64,000 bases of DNA from Tubiluchus corallicola (lineage: Eukaryota > Priapulida > Priapulimorpha > Priapulimorphida > Tubiluchidae), in NCBI GenBank assembly GCA_030141605.1, contig JAQGDQ010000076.1, positions 558,001-622,000 of the forward strand. The letters are read 5' to 3'. Position numbers and translations under genes: made by a program. This document shows positions 1 through 11,400 of the stretch, one piece after another; position 1 is the stretch's first letter, and every line of letters starts with the position of its first letter. The notes below the pieces were generated by a model, which did not search any database, was not told the DNA's origin, and was given only the letters and a program-made list of their open reading frames with translations.

Positions 1-261
1 TTCTGTTAAGTTGGTTCCAGATATTTAATAATTGTATAAAAAGTCCTTACACTTATACGATTCAAAAAGTGGTCAGTGTAGATTTTCCACTTCACAATAG
101 AAACTTGATAAACATTAAAGATTTGTCTTAAGCAAACGTTTTGCGCACGTCGATTAAAACCGTTTAAAACAGGAAGAAACGAAATTAAATTTAGTACATC
201 CACATAACATTAATAGGCTATATTACGTACAGTACTTTTTATTAATTTTACACTATTTTAG

Positions 262-470
262 GCATTTTTGATCAGTTTCCGGACGCGAACACCATCAACG
301 CGTTTCGATTCTACATGGGCGTGGCAATCTCCCCTCCGACGCACGAAAACTATGAGAAGTTTTCGGAAACGGTCAACGTTTACCTAGAGAAGCCGCCATT
401 TAACTTTGTGAACCCTTTCAAGATGTTCGGAATTGCTAATAAGCACATAAAGGTAGAATGTGTTTACGCT

Positions 471-554
<84 letters not shown>

Positions 555-3421
555 TTCTATCTATCTATCTCTCTCTCTCACCTTTTTCTCTTTCGCTGTC
601 CGTGTCTCTTTTCAGATTTCCTTTATTGCAATTGTAAGAAAAGCTTTAAATCAATAATTTCTTACAAAAATTAAAATGACAAGCAAGTAACAGTTATAGC
701 GTTTCTTTAACACACAAACCATCATTTTACCTTTGTTATAAATTCGTTAAATAAACTGCTAGGTTTATTCATTTCTGATGTACGACACTTATAATTTGTT
801 ATTAAACTAGGTTAATCAATTAAAAACTGATTCGTAATAACGAATTGTCAATAATGCCTGTAATATTTTATTTATTTCTTCCTTTAGTTGCGCCCGGAAG
901 CGGCGTACCTTAACGATGCGGTTTATCTGTACGCATATGCCGTCACGCAAGCCAGAAAAAACGACGAAGATCCGACAAGTGGAAAAATACTTATCAAGCA
1001 CATGAAGGGACATTCGTTTAGGAGTATATAACCTTTAAAGTGCACATCCTGTAAAATCAGAGATAAAAATTAACTTTGCAATATTTTTCTACCTGTTACA
1101 AAACTCATGTCAGATACTTTACTGTACTTACAGTTGTTAATGTTTATTGATTTGATTATTAATAAATTGCCGCATGTGTTAGCTCTAATTCTCTAAACAT
1201 ATCAATGTCACTGTTGTCTCAAGACGGCTGCATTTTGTCTTTGAACATAAACGAATATCGATTTTCTCTTTACTAATTAGAATATAGTAGCACATTGACC
1301 GATATTAATTATTCCCGCGAGTTTTCCCAGTGGTTCGTTTTATTCAGGAATCACGCCGTTTATCCGCAACACCTGTTAGTCTTTTTCTCCTTTTTATATT
1401 GACTTCCTTCATTCATATTAATTGTTCAAGAAAGGCTACAAAAGTGTTTGAAAAGTTGTCCCGAACTCCAAAATTTTGGGGTTCGAGTTCTGGTTTACTT
1501 TTTTTAAGTTTTCTGTTGTATTTTGTTCTTATGAAAGTGTTTTTTCAGAGTTATTTTTCTGTGGAATTCCTTTTTAAGAATTTGTCCAGCGCATATATTT
1601 TTGGTTGTTAATGTACATGTTCCATTTTTTTCTCTTACAGGTGCCAATGGATACGAAACGTACATGGATGAAAACAATGACGTCATTGGTAACTTTACTG
1701 TGATCTCATTGGGCGAAGATGAACAAGGAAAGCCTGGGTTATTTCCAATAGGAACATTCCATAGGAAAACAAACAAGGACATCTCCCAAAAGTATCACTA
1801 CGTAAGCAACTCCCATGCATAATTATTTTCTACATCTCTATTCAGAGACGTGTAACAGTAGCACATGAAGTCATGTTGAGTTAAGTACATGACAAACTGT
1901 GACATGCACAAAGTTATAAATATATTATTAGTTGTAGAAGTAGTAAAAGCGTTTCTGCAGAGAGCACTTTGGGTAATCTCTTTTAGCTCATGTGTGCTAT
2001 GCTGACTTTAATAGCAACAATAAAATAACTGATCTGTAATAAAAAGAATCTGTGCTGCCAGTGGCGTCTAAATATAAAACTATTGTCATTCATATTTTAT
2101 TTGAAATCAGCGATGATACGTTTTTATTTCTCGCTTTTGCGAAATAATCAAAATTAAAAGGACCATTAGGATGTAAATAGAGGTTTGATGATCAATTTGA
2201 TTCGTTGATTAGCTGATGCGGTTTGAGCTCAATTGGATCATTAGTAAACCTGAAAAACTGACTGGCTGACTCATTCATTGTCTGTCTGACTGAACAATAG
2301 GCCGACTGACTGACTAACTGCTTGCCTGCCTGCCTGCCTGACTGACTGACTAACTGACTGACTGACTGACTGACTGATTGACTAACGTCCTCACTCACTC
2401 TTTCATTGTTTACCTTGGCTCCCTTATTCATCAACTATTAAGCGTTTATTAACCGACCGATCAACCGATTGATTTACTGACTGCCTATCTCACTCGGTAA
2501 TTTACTAGTTAAAGGAAAACCGGATGATTGTGCAATCATGAGTTCAGAATAAAGAATGCTCTAAAATATTGAAAACTACAAAAGCTTATTTTAAATCAAA
2601 GCTTAGATTAAATAATAATTACCTCGGATACTCTAATTTCGTTAAACTTTCAAAGCTACGCGCGGCTCTACTAAGATTGGCAGCGGCGCCTTTTTGTCGC
2701 GTGCGCGTGGCCGACAAATAGAAGGCGGTACCGTGATAACCATGATCATGAACTGCTGTGTTAGTTTCATGACGTCATATGATGTAAAGCCCATCTTTCA
2801 TGACATCATGCGTTTAAGCAGTACTGTAACACCTATGCAAATGTGGTTGACACGCAAGGGAAGACGCCTACCATTGCACAAACTGTGGTTAGTTTCTTAG
2901 GTAAGCAATAGCTGTGTTCGATTGCCATTAATTAACTTTCTAAGCTAATTATTCACATATAAGAAACAATTGTTAACTTTTACAGGCAAGAAAATGTACA
3001 TTTTGGACAGTAAATTAAAATGAGGTTGAGTATAAACAATCGTCCGGTCTTCCTTTAACAAACTCACAAACCGACCAGCTGACCAACTGCACACTTGATT
3101 AACCCTGAAAGTGTCGTAAGATATATGGTTTATCGAGTGACATAATATTTGTAATACTGTCAAAAATAGATTTGACACGGACTTATTACGTGATTGATTA
3201 TGATACTATCTATATAGATGGAGCCAATTCAAGAGAAAATGGTGTTAATTGTACATGCAGCTGCTATAACCATTTCAGACGACGTGAGTGCATGTATTGT
3301 CATTTGTAGTTTAGTTTCATTCAACTCATTGTTTCTCTCTAACAGGAAGTGGATTTTTTCCACCCACTCCGATGGATGTCGGGATATCGGCCAGCTCCGA
3401 GACCTCTATGTGGATTCCGTG
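262..3421 (+). CDS. Receptor guanylate cyclase-like ligand-binding ectodomain (partial, 5' end outside window)
   Basis: Four exons join in phase: 262-452, 888-1023, 1641-1801 and 3346-3421, all with GT-AG borders. The first begins mid-codon, so upstream exons lie outside the window. Exon 1 reads IFDQFPDANTINAFRFYMG, exon 2 has RPEAAYLNDAVYLYAYAV, exon 3 has GYETYMDENNDVIGNFTVIS followed by FPIGTF, and exon 4 ends with PRPLCGFRGEDC. This order (FD.FPD, E..YL.DAVYLYA, Y.DENGD..GNY, P.GTF, then P.CGF.G..C just before the membrane) is that of the membrane-proximal half of the ANF-receptor domain in natriuretic-peptide/receptor guanylate cyclases, which make cGMP when a ligand binds. The exon 4 donor at 3422 is a good consensus, but the frame also stays open to a stop at about 3473. 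No transmembrane, kinase-homology or cyclase exon was found before 5.8 kb. It may be a truncated gene, a soluble form, or a gene with a very long intron. The family call is by motif recognition only. Confidence 0.72.
473..580. repeat. (CT)n microsatellite
   Basis: About 100 bases of nearly pure CT with a few CTAT and CTTT interruptions, in the first visible intron of the guanylate-cyclase-like gene. It opens a meaningless Leu/Ser reading frame. Confidence 0.95.
2258..2485. repeat. Degenerate (CTGA)n / (CTGC)n tetranucleotide repeat
   Basis: CTGACTGA and TGCCTGCC runs, with the best block at about 2325-2385, grading into diverged CTGA-like units on both sides. It lies in the intron before the fourth guanylate-cyclase-like exon. 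Nothing else is recognisable between 1802 and 3345 apart from a short CRE-like palindrome at 2770-2777. Confidence 0.85.
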
Positions 3422-3473
3422 GTGAGGATTGCATAAACCGAAATGTGATAGGATTCGCAGACGAGCGTGTCTA

Positions 3474-4692
3474 AACGAATGCACCGAAATTTTATTCTTA
3501 TTTATTAGGTACACTACTCTATTTAAACTGTGGAAATTTGATTTTTATCTATGCTTATACTACAGTGGCGAATCTGTCAATATTAATTTGTGTATTATAA
3601 TATTTGTATGGAAATTATGAGCACGATTCTTTCACCATTGCAGTTTCTACCGAAAGGAAATCAAAATGCAAAGAGAAATAGCACTATAACCTTTTTAAGA
3701 TTACTAAAGCTCTAGGAGCTTTACAACAATTTTGCTGTAAGGCGCAGTTTATGTTTCACTTTTTGTTACAGAGAGGGCGCTACAGCTTAGGTTTGTGTGG
3801 AATCTCTCATTTATGATCCTACGTGTAATCGAAGTTGAGCTTGGTCAATATCATAGAATAAATTGATTGTGACCACTAGAAAAACTTCTTGACGCCACCA
3901 TCTGCCGTACTGTTTTTGGCAAGCGAGGTCTGTAGTATGCGGAGGCAAACGTGGCTAAGAAACCTCTGCTAGTTAAGTGTTTTATCAAAGAGGATGAGGC
4001 TTTGATAATGAGTTCAATACTGATCCTACCACAAAGCAACTGTGGGTTATATTTAAATGTAATTATATGCGCTATTTACTTAATCGGGTAAAATTTACTT
4101 AATCGACTTAATAATATACGTGAAAGCTTACTATATCCAGTTTTGCTGGAACATCATTAAGGGATTTTGTCCACTACGGGCGGCGTGAAAATCATTGGAC
4201 CCTGTGTTTTAATTGATCCCAAACAAACTGGATAAAAATAGTATACGTGTGACCTCTATAAGCTGTCCTGGTTGGGTAAAAAAGTTAGGACTACCTAAAC
4301 TGACAGTCAAATATGAAATCAAGGATTGGCACGAATTTTTTCACCCTGAGACCATGCAACCCGGGAAAATGGAATTGCAACGAATTTGTAGTACCCCTTT
4401 CATATTCGAAACAGTACATAAATAGCTAGAATTAGAACAAAAATAAAACATAGTGATACATAAGTTTAGCAAGCAGATTTAATTATCGAGTTCCAAAAAA
4501 GCACTAATAATCCTGACTATTGCTAAGACGAACAACTAAAAGCGGAAGTGAAATATGCATTGTAAAAGTTTTTATCAATATACATATCGTTCGTATCGTT
4601 ATGATTTCTTTGTTGTTTTCTTATTCGTCATAATTCGAAAACGCATGCGCAAGAATATAAGAATCAAAGATGCCAAAAGTCAGTAAAAATTA
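3474..4692. other. Intergenic, no gene recognised
   Basis: AT-rich sequence with only short open frames (for example 4213-4425 plus and 3851-4039 minus) that show no domain, splice context or resemblance to the neighbouring gene families. I looked here for transmembrane, kinase or cyclase exons of the upstream gene and saw none. Confidence 0.55.
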
Positions 4693-5045
4693 AACTACTT
4701 GGGAATATAACAACAACACAACACAACAACAAAACGTCATCAACAACATCAGCAATAATGACAACGTCAACAACAATAGCAACAGCAGCAGCAGCAACAA
4801 CAGCAGAAGAAGAAGTAGCATGAACAGCAACAGAAATCAAAATAACAACAAAACATCATTTAAAAAGGGTCATCAAGTACCAATAACAATGGTGGCAATA
4901 ACAAAAACAGCTCTAGTAGTAGGAACAGTAGCAGCAGCACCGCCGCCACTGGAGCCAACAACAACGACAACGACAACAATGACAATGGTAACAATAACAA
5001 CGGCAACAACAACAGCAGCAACAACAGTGTCAGCAACTACAACCA
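4693..5045. repeat. CAA/ACA/CAG-rich low-complexity tract
   Basis: About 350 bases built mostly of imperfect CAA, ACA, GCA and CAG triplets. Both strands stay open over much of it (Thr/Ala-rich on plus, Val-rich on minus), which is what triplet repeats do and is not evidence of coding. Confidence 0.85.
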
Positions 5046-5300
5046 GGACTGATGTTTTAATTTCAATAAATTTGTATTTTTGTATGTTTAGAAACATATC
5101 AGGAAACACTAAAAGTGCTGACCCACGCCGCTAATTTACGTTTGTTACTTAGTTGTATCAAATTCTTCCTCTTCACATAGCCAGAACAACATGAATTTAA
5201 TTGCTATCATGACTTTCATTGACTTACTAGCACAACGGCTGACTTTTGAGTCGTTGGTTTAGAATGAATAAATATAAATATATATGTACACGAGAAAAGT

Positions 5301-5367
5301 GTGAGAAAAGCGTAGCAACAACAGAAAAGAATTCGTAACGAATTGTAGCAAAGAAGGATCAGAAAAT
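5301..5367 (-). pseudogene. Decayed copy of the last exon of a class C GPCR
   Basis: This block matches receptor A exon 5 (about 6144-6210) at 61 of 67 bases as aligned by eye, with weaker similarity continuing to about 5395. The minus-strand frame reads CYNSLRILFCCCYAFLT, against CYNLLLILFCCYYAFLT in the intact exon, which is the TM5 region. The RKLPDNFNE motif that should follow is missing. It lies about 450 bases past the receptor A stop in the same orientation. It is a remnant of another receptor copy or a partial exon duplication. Confidence 0.85.
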
Positions 5368-5810
5368 AATTATATGGCTCAGCGCTACACATATAGTATA
5401 TATACAAATACAAATATTTAACTGTTTTTACTTTAAATCATAAAACCAACAAAACATCAACATAATTTTCATTTTAATGTTATTCTAAGTAAGATAAACT
5501 TGCAACTGCAGTAAAAAAGTTGAATTTTAACCGGCTATAAATTTGAGATAGAAAGCGAAGTCGAGAATGTCGCACGTCAAAAATGATTCAGATGTTCTCA
5601 CACAATTCAGATTATGAAACACTGCGTAAAATTCTTCGTTATCTTTAACAGGTAATGCCAATGGCTTCAGAAATTATCTGTTAGCATGCAACTATGTAGG
5701 TTATCATTTTATTAAGAAAATACATAGAACTTCTTATAACAACTTAAAAGCTCACAACTTAAATCTCGCATGATTATAACAATGCATTTGAGGTTTTCAC
5801 ACATCTACGT

Positions 5811-8401
5811 CTACGTGGGTAGAACTGAAACGCTGGGTTGAATTTGGTTGTTAGCCAAAGTCTCGTTTGCTCCTTTATGTGCCTCAGCAGCTGTACCGGT
5901 AAGTAATGTGTTGACTCTCATAGTATCTGCTAAATAAAAGGTAACAGCAATACTTCTGGGTACAAAAAGAAATACTATAGCAACAGATCCTGTAGTGATC
6001 ATGATTATAGCAATGTAGATTATTTTGTAATCGTTTTGATTAGTAGTGTAATACGTTGGTAGAAATGCCACCCATACGACAAAAGTTGTGTAGACAGCTA
6101 AGCTGATGAAACGAGATTCGTTAAAATTATCCGGCAGTTTTCGCGTGAGAAAAGCGTAGTAACAACAGAAAAGAATCAGTAACAAATTGTAGCAAAGAGG
6201 GATGAGAAAATCGTATGTTCCAGTGCTGCAAACCAGTATTACATGTGGTTCCGTTGGTACAAGCATTTGTAGCTCAGCAGTCTGTGGACTTAGCTGATCG
6301 CAAACAACACACAATGCAATCTGAAAATAAAACAACTTCTTAGTCACGTGATATTAAAAATGCTAACACTTGGTAGTTTGAACAAACACGTCATTTTAAT
6401 GAAATAAAATTGTCCTATTGGACAATGGACTAATGTGATTTCTCGATTTCAAGCTGGACTGTTAAACAATAAAATTTTAGAGTTACCTGAATCAGTATCA
6501 GAATTGAAGCAATTGCAACCTGTTTTTTGGGAGCTATGCAACTCGGGCGCTTCTTGGACTTTTTTCCTGCAGTAAATATCCGGTAAATTCGATTTGTTCT
6601 TGTCAGCAGTGGTGCATAAATTGTGCTGACTGATACATGGAAACCGAAATATCCAGCAAAGCATGAAACGTCTGTTGGTTTCTTTAGTAAGCTAAACACC
6701 AGGGCATATGATCCTGTCACTCCAAGTAGTATAATTGCTGTCAATTCACGACTGCATGCTTTAATCAATCTGGCATCACGATGTTTTACGATGACAAGTC
6801 CTACAATAAAGGTTCCAGTTAATCCTAAAATGACCAGGGCAATACAACTGATAGTGATATTGTCTGACCAAAGTAAATATGTTGGGGTGATAGGCAGACA
6901 ATCGGTAGGTTTTTTGCCATCTGGCCAGGTATAGAGTGGACAAGGTAAACAGTTAGTTCCATTATTCACTAAATGTTCATTATTTCTGCAAAGTCTACAT
7001 TGCCAGCAGCAAGAATCAACATTAACTTTGAAGTGCCTCCAAGGACATGGATGGCTGCATACAGATTCTGGGACATCTGTTCCATTGATATATGAAGGCC
7101 ACATGACTTGAGACTGATTCATTTGCAAACCAATTCCAAATTTCCACAACCCAATCTCTGCTATTTTTATTTTACTGTTTTCAATTTGGAGTTGCTCAAT
7201 GTGATACTGCCCTGTTACGTCGCCATTTTTGTCAAAACTAACGTGCATCCCTATCCCGGGAAATGACACTTGGAATAAGTATTTTCTTAACAGTTTTCCG
7301 GAAACACACCTTTTCAGATTAGTTGGTGTAGCGCTTGGACAATTTTCTTTGATTAACTCGTTTAGTGCATATGCAAATGCATAAACTGCATTCACAACAT
7401 TTGAAACGAGTGGCTCTCTTTCTAATGGTATTGATGATCCTGGTTCTTCAGTACATATTTTACGTTTGGGGTCTGTAAAACTACAGTTATAAACAGTTTC
7501 CCAAAATTCGCCAAACCACTTATCTCTTTCTCTTTGGGATGCTGGCAGGCTCTGAAACCAATTTGTAAATGGCGGATAATTTTTCATAGGTGGTTCGAAT
7601 CCAAAAGAGGAAACAGGTGTAAGACCTAGCTTCTCCAAGTCGCGAAGACTGGAAGCTGCTTCAGAATTCAGAAATATGAAGTGGTCCATACTGCCAGCAC
7701 GCTGTAAGGCCTTTAGCAAACCCTGGTGCCATGGCGCGAAGATCCAAAGCAGGACTACCCTGGCTTTCCAATTTGCAATCAGCTCAGCAGCAATGGCATC
7801 AAATGCTTCATCGCTGGTTTCTCGCAAAAAGATTTTTCTGTCGACTGCAATGCAGATGTCATTTTCTTTCTTCTCCACGAAACTTCTAAAATATGCGAAT
7901 ACGACGATTACAAAAATATAATAAATAAAGACTGAATGAAGAAATAAAGAAAAATAATGAAAATAATTGAAGTTGAGTGATATTCACTTTATTCAAAATG
8001 AGAATGAGAACAACAATAATTATCTAATCAAGAAAAAAAACAGAGCAAAAAATTCCGTTACTTGACTTTGGGGAAGTTGGGTGGTTTTCAGTACCGTTGG
8101 GCTCGTTTTGAGCAGATTTGATGTCTGTAAATAAGTCTGTAGGAACCCGTAGATGGTGAAAAAACTTAGAGAATGCTCGGATGAGTGGGATCGCTTATAG
8201 TAGGCTTGCTGACGTTACTCAATGACAAACGCGTAATAAAGAATGAAATGGAGCTCCTTAGATTTCAACCCAAACGGCATCTAAGATCTGCCACCATCAT
8301 AATAAAGTGCAGCGTTAGAGGTGTGATTTGGGCGGTTTCAGAATTCGTGTACGGTCGCCAAAGCGTTTTAGCAAATAGCCAAAATTCCTTCATAATATCT
8401 G

Positions 8402-8438
<37 letters not shown>

Positions 8439-11400
8439 GCATCATTATTTAACTTTACCAACAACTAAATAACTTCAGAGCAAAACTATACATGACGAGG
8501 TGTATTCGATAAATAGTCCATTTTAGTAAAGATCCCAGTTTAATAAAAATCTAAAGATAACATGCACTCATGTACTGGCTATACAGACTTGTTTTAGAAG
8601 TTTATCCTAAATCATCACTAGGTTGGGGTCTCGCCACAACCGCTACATTAAATGTACACTGGCGTTGTGTGCTAGATTCCGGCTTACATCTCAACAATCC
8701 AAGCCATGTGAGACAGCAAAGAGAGATTGGCTGGAACTATGTCAAGAGCAATAGTGACCAAAAGGAGAAATAGAATGGAGAGGGAGCGAGAGAGAGAGAG
8801 AAAAAGGGAAGCCAGAATGGGGGAAGAGAGAGAGGGAGGGAGAGAGTGAGAGAGAGAGAGAGAGGAAAGGAGGGAGGGGGAGAGAGAGAAGGAATGAGGA
8901 GAAGAAAAAGAGAGGAGATTATTAATTAATTATTAAAAATCTTTATTGGAAATGATACAATAAGCCCTCTATTTGCAGGGCACATAAGTACAAACTTGTT
9001 AAATAAATCTTTACATTATGTACATTAAATAAATGTTTACATTAAATTCTTCACAGTTACAATTTCTTACTAAACAAGCTAACAATGCTGCATTATGATA
9101 TATTAATTCTAATTACATATCTAATAATTACGTATAATGTTTATACTGTATGTACAAATAGTATATGTTGTAGCTTCTACATACATAGATAATCTTACGC
9201 TAATGTCATTCGTATATAAACAGTAGAGTATATAATCAATTTATGATAAGATCATTTTGGGTTAGTTCTTTTACAATATCTATATACATTTTAATTACAT
9301 TAGTGTCTCTCTTTCTGTAAATATCATTATTTTCTAAGCCGCGCTCGAGATTCACTCTTATATCTTGTCTAACAAATGGTAACGGCAATGAAAACTTAAA
9401 TGTTCTGGGGTTTGACTGCCCAAACCGCAAACACACAGATCTGAATCAGTTATACTTATCCTGTATTTAAATGATTTGCAATCTCTTCCAAGTAGAAGAG
9501 CTAACGCACTTGTTTCTATAAATCTGTCATATTTACTGACTGGCGTATCTAATGGTGTTGTAAATACAGGAATTATCTCTCGCGGATTACCGGTCAACTG
9601 GTATTTACATGTTTACATGTTGTATTTTGCTACTCCGTAAAACTTTGATGTATTTATCCACTTCATTTTTATTATATTTGACTGCCAAAAAATGATTAAA
9701 ATATTGGCCCAGATTACGCAGCTGATAACTTACGCAGTAAGTTGAATTTCACACCTAACTACATCATCCTCTGGTTTATCTAATGCTTTCATTAAAAATT
9801 TACCGACAATAGACAAGAATTGCATATCGATTGGGGATAAACCACATATTGATTCTAATTCAGTTTTAGGCGAATTGTATTTAACGCCAACGGCTGTTTT
9901 GAGTATATCATATATAAGGTCGTCGATGGTTTGTATTTTTAAATCTAGCCAGGATGTAGCGGCATACAGTAACGTTGGCAAAACAGTGGTTTTAGCTAAA
10001 GCAACGATCGTGGCCACCTTTAATCCTTTATATTTAAAACAGGATTTTTTGATTTTATGCCATTTATTCCAGGCTTTGTGTCTCGTAGTAGTTACATGCG
10101 CCTCAAATTTAAGTTCATTATCAACATTTACTCCTAATACATTTCACATATTTAATTAGTTTATTTCCAAACATTAAATTTGGGGGGTTTTGGCTCGTAT
10201 TTTAACTTCAGTGAGTTTTTGCACATTAAGGCTTCTGTTTTATTTTCGGCGCAGTTAATATTCATACGCCACATGTTACACCACTTAAACAAATTAACAC
10301 ATTGCTCTTGTGCTGCTATATAAGCCTCATTCATAGTGCTGCCTGCAGCTACAAATGTGCTGTCGTCGGCATATTTAAATTTATGAAAGTTACCTGTCTC
10401 AATTGTTTACAACATATCCGATACATAGAACACTAATAAAATTGGGGACAGCACAGAACCTTGGGGTAACCCTATCTGACAAGAGTATTTGTTCCACAGG
10501 TGATTATTAACTTTTAAACAAATTTTGCCGTCTCTTAGTTGCCCCCTAAGCCTTTGGCATACAACTTCCAGATTAAACCGTCTAACCACACACTGTCGAA
10601 TGCTTTTTTAAAGTCGCAAAACACTGCAATGCAGCCTCTTTTCTCGATTAGTTTACTTTGTAGTTTTGAAATTAGTCTTGTCAGATATCGGGTTGTACTA
10701 CTCCCGGTCGAAATCGTTCTTGCTCAACATCTAACAAGTTATTTTCACTAAGAAACAATCACAATCTGTTTTCTAGAAGCTTGTATAGCGAAAAAATGAA
10801 GTTCACTCTTACTGAAACTGAGTTATAATTTGCAGAAACTTATACAATTTCCTACAACTTTTGCATCTGGAAATCGCGATTGCAGGTAACATTTACCTTT
10901 AAAATACCAGAACCTGAAGATGAGCTATAACTTATGTGCTAGGCGTAACTTTCATTTGGAGCAAGGTGAATAGCTATAACAACCGGTGAGCCTACAAGTT
11001 AAGCAACACCGAGACTGAGCAGTGAATGAATGAATGTGTAAATATCTACTGGGTATTTACTTGTTTAGCGAAAATGTATACTCGTTCGAACATATCTAAG
11101 ACATCTCTATGGATTTAGCGTCTCCCTGAGATCAAGGTAGATTATATTTTATAATTAAATAGGTCATGGTCTCGCTTACAACCATTTACATTGAAGAGCC
11201 ATTGTATGAAGTCACTGCGTGAGTTGGAAACATAGGAAACAACATTAACATCGAATCTGTCAAAACAAAATTGTGAAAAAGAGGCACAACAAGGCCATAT
11301 ATGTATTACTAATATCGTTAATAAAGGTTTTGTTGTAAATAATTGTTCTAGACATCTTGGTTTTTGGGAATGAGAGACAGATAGGATTTACTTCAGCAAC

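Noticed and set aside
2770-2777. TGACGTCA palindrome (CRE-like)
   Set aside because: A single 8-base match in an intron with no promoter context; expected by chance.
3218-3283. Possible extra exon of the guanylate-cyclase-like gene, bounded by TATAG and GTGAGT and in phase 0
   Set aside because: Its 22 residues resemble nothing in the family, and joining 1801 directly to 3346 already gives the expected spacing to the CGF.G motif.
4820-5134. Thr/Ala-rich open frame on plus and Val-rich frame on minus
   Set aside because: Both are products of the CAA/ACA triplet tract.
6623-6934. 103-codon plus frame antisense to receptor A exon 4 (similar one at 45003-45260 in receptor C)
   Set aside because: Conserved only because it mirrors the conserved 7TM coding strand.
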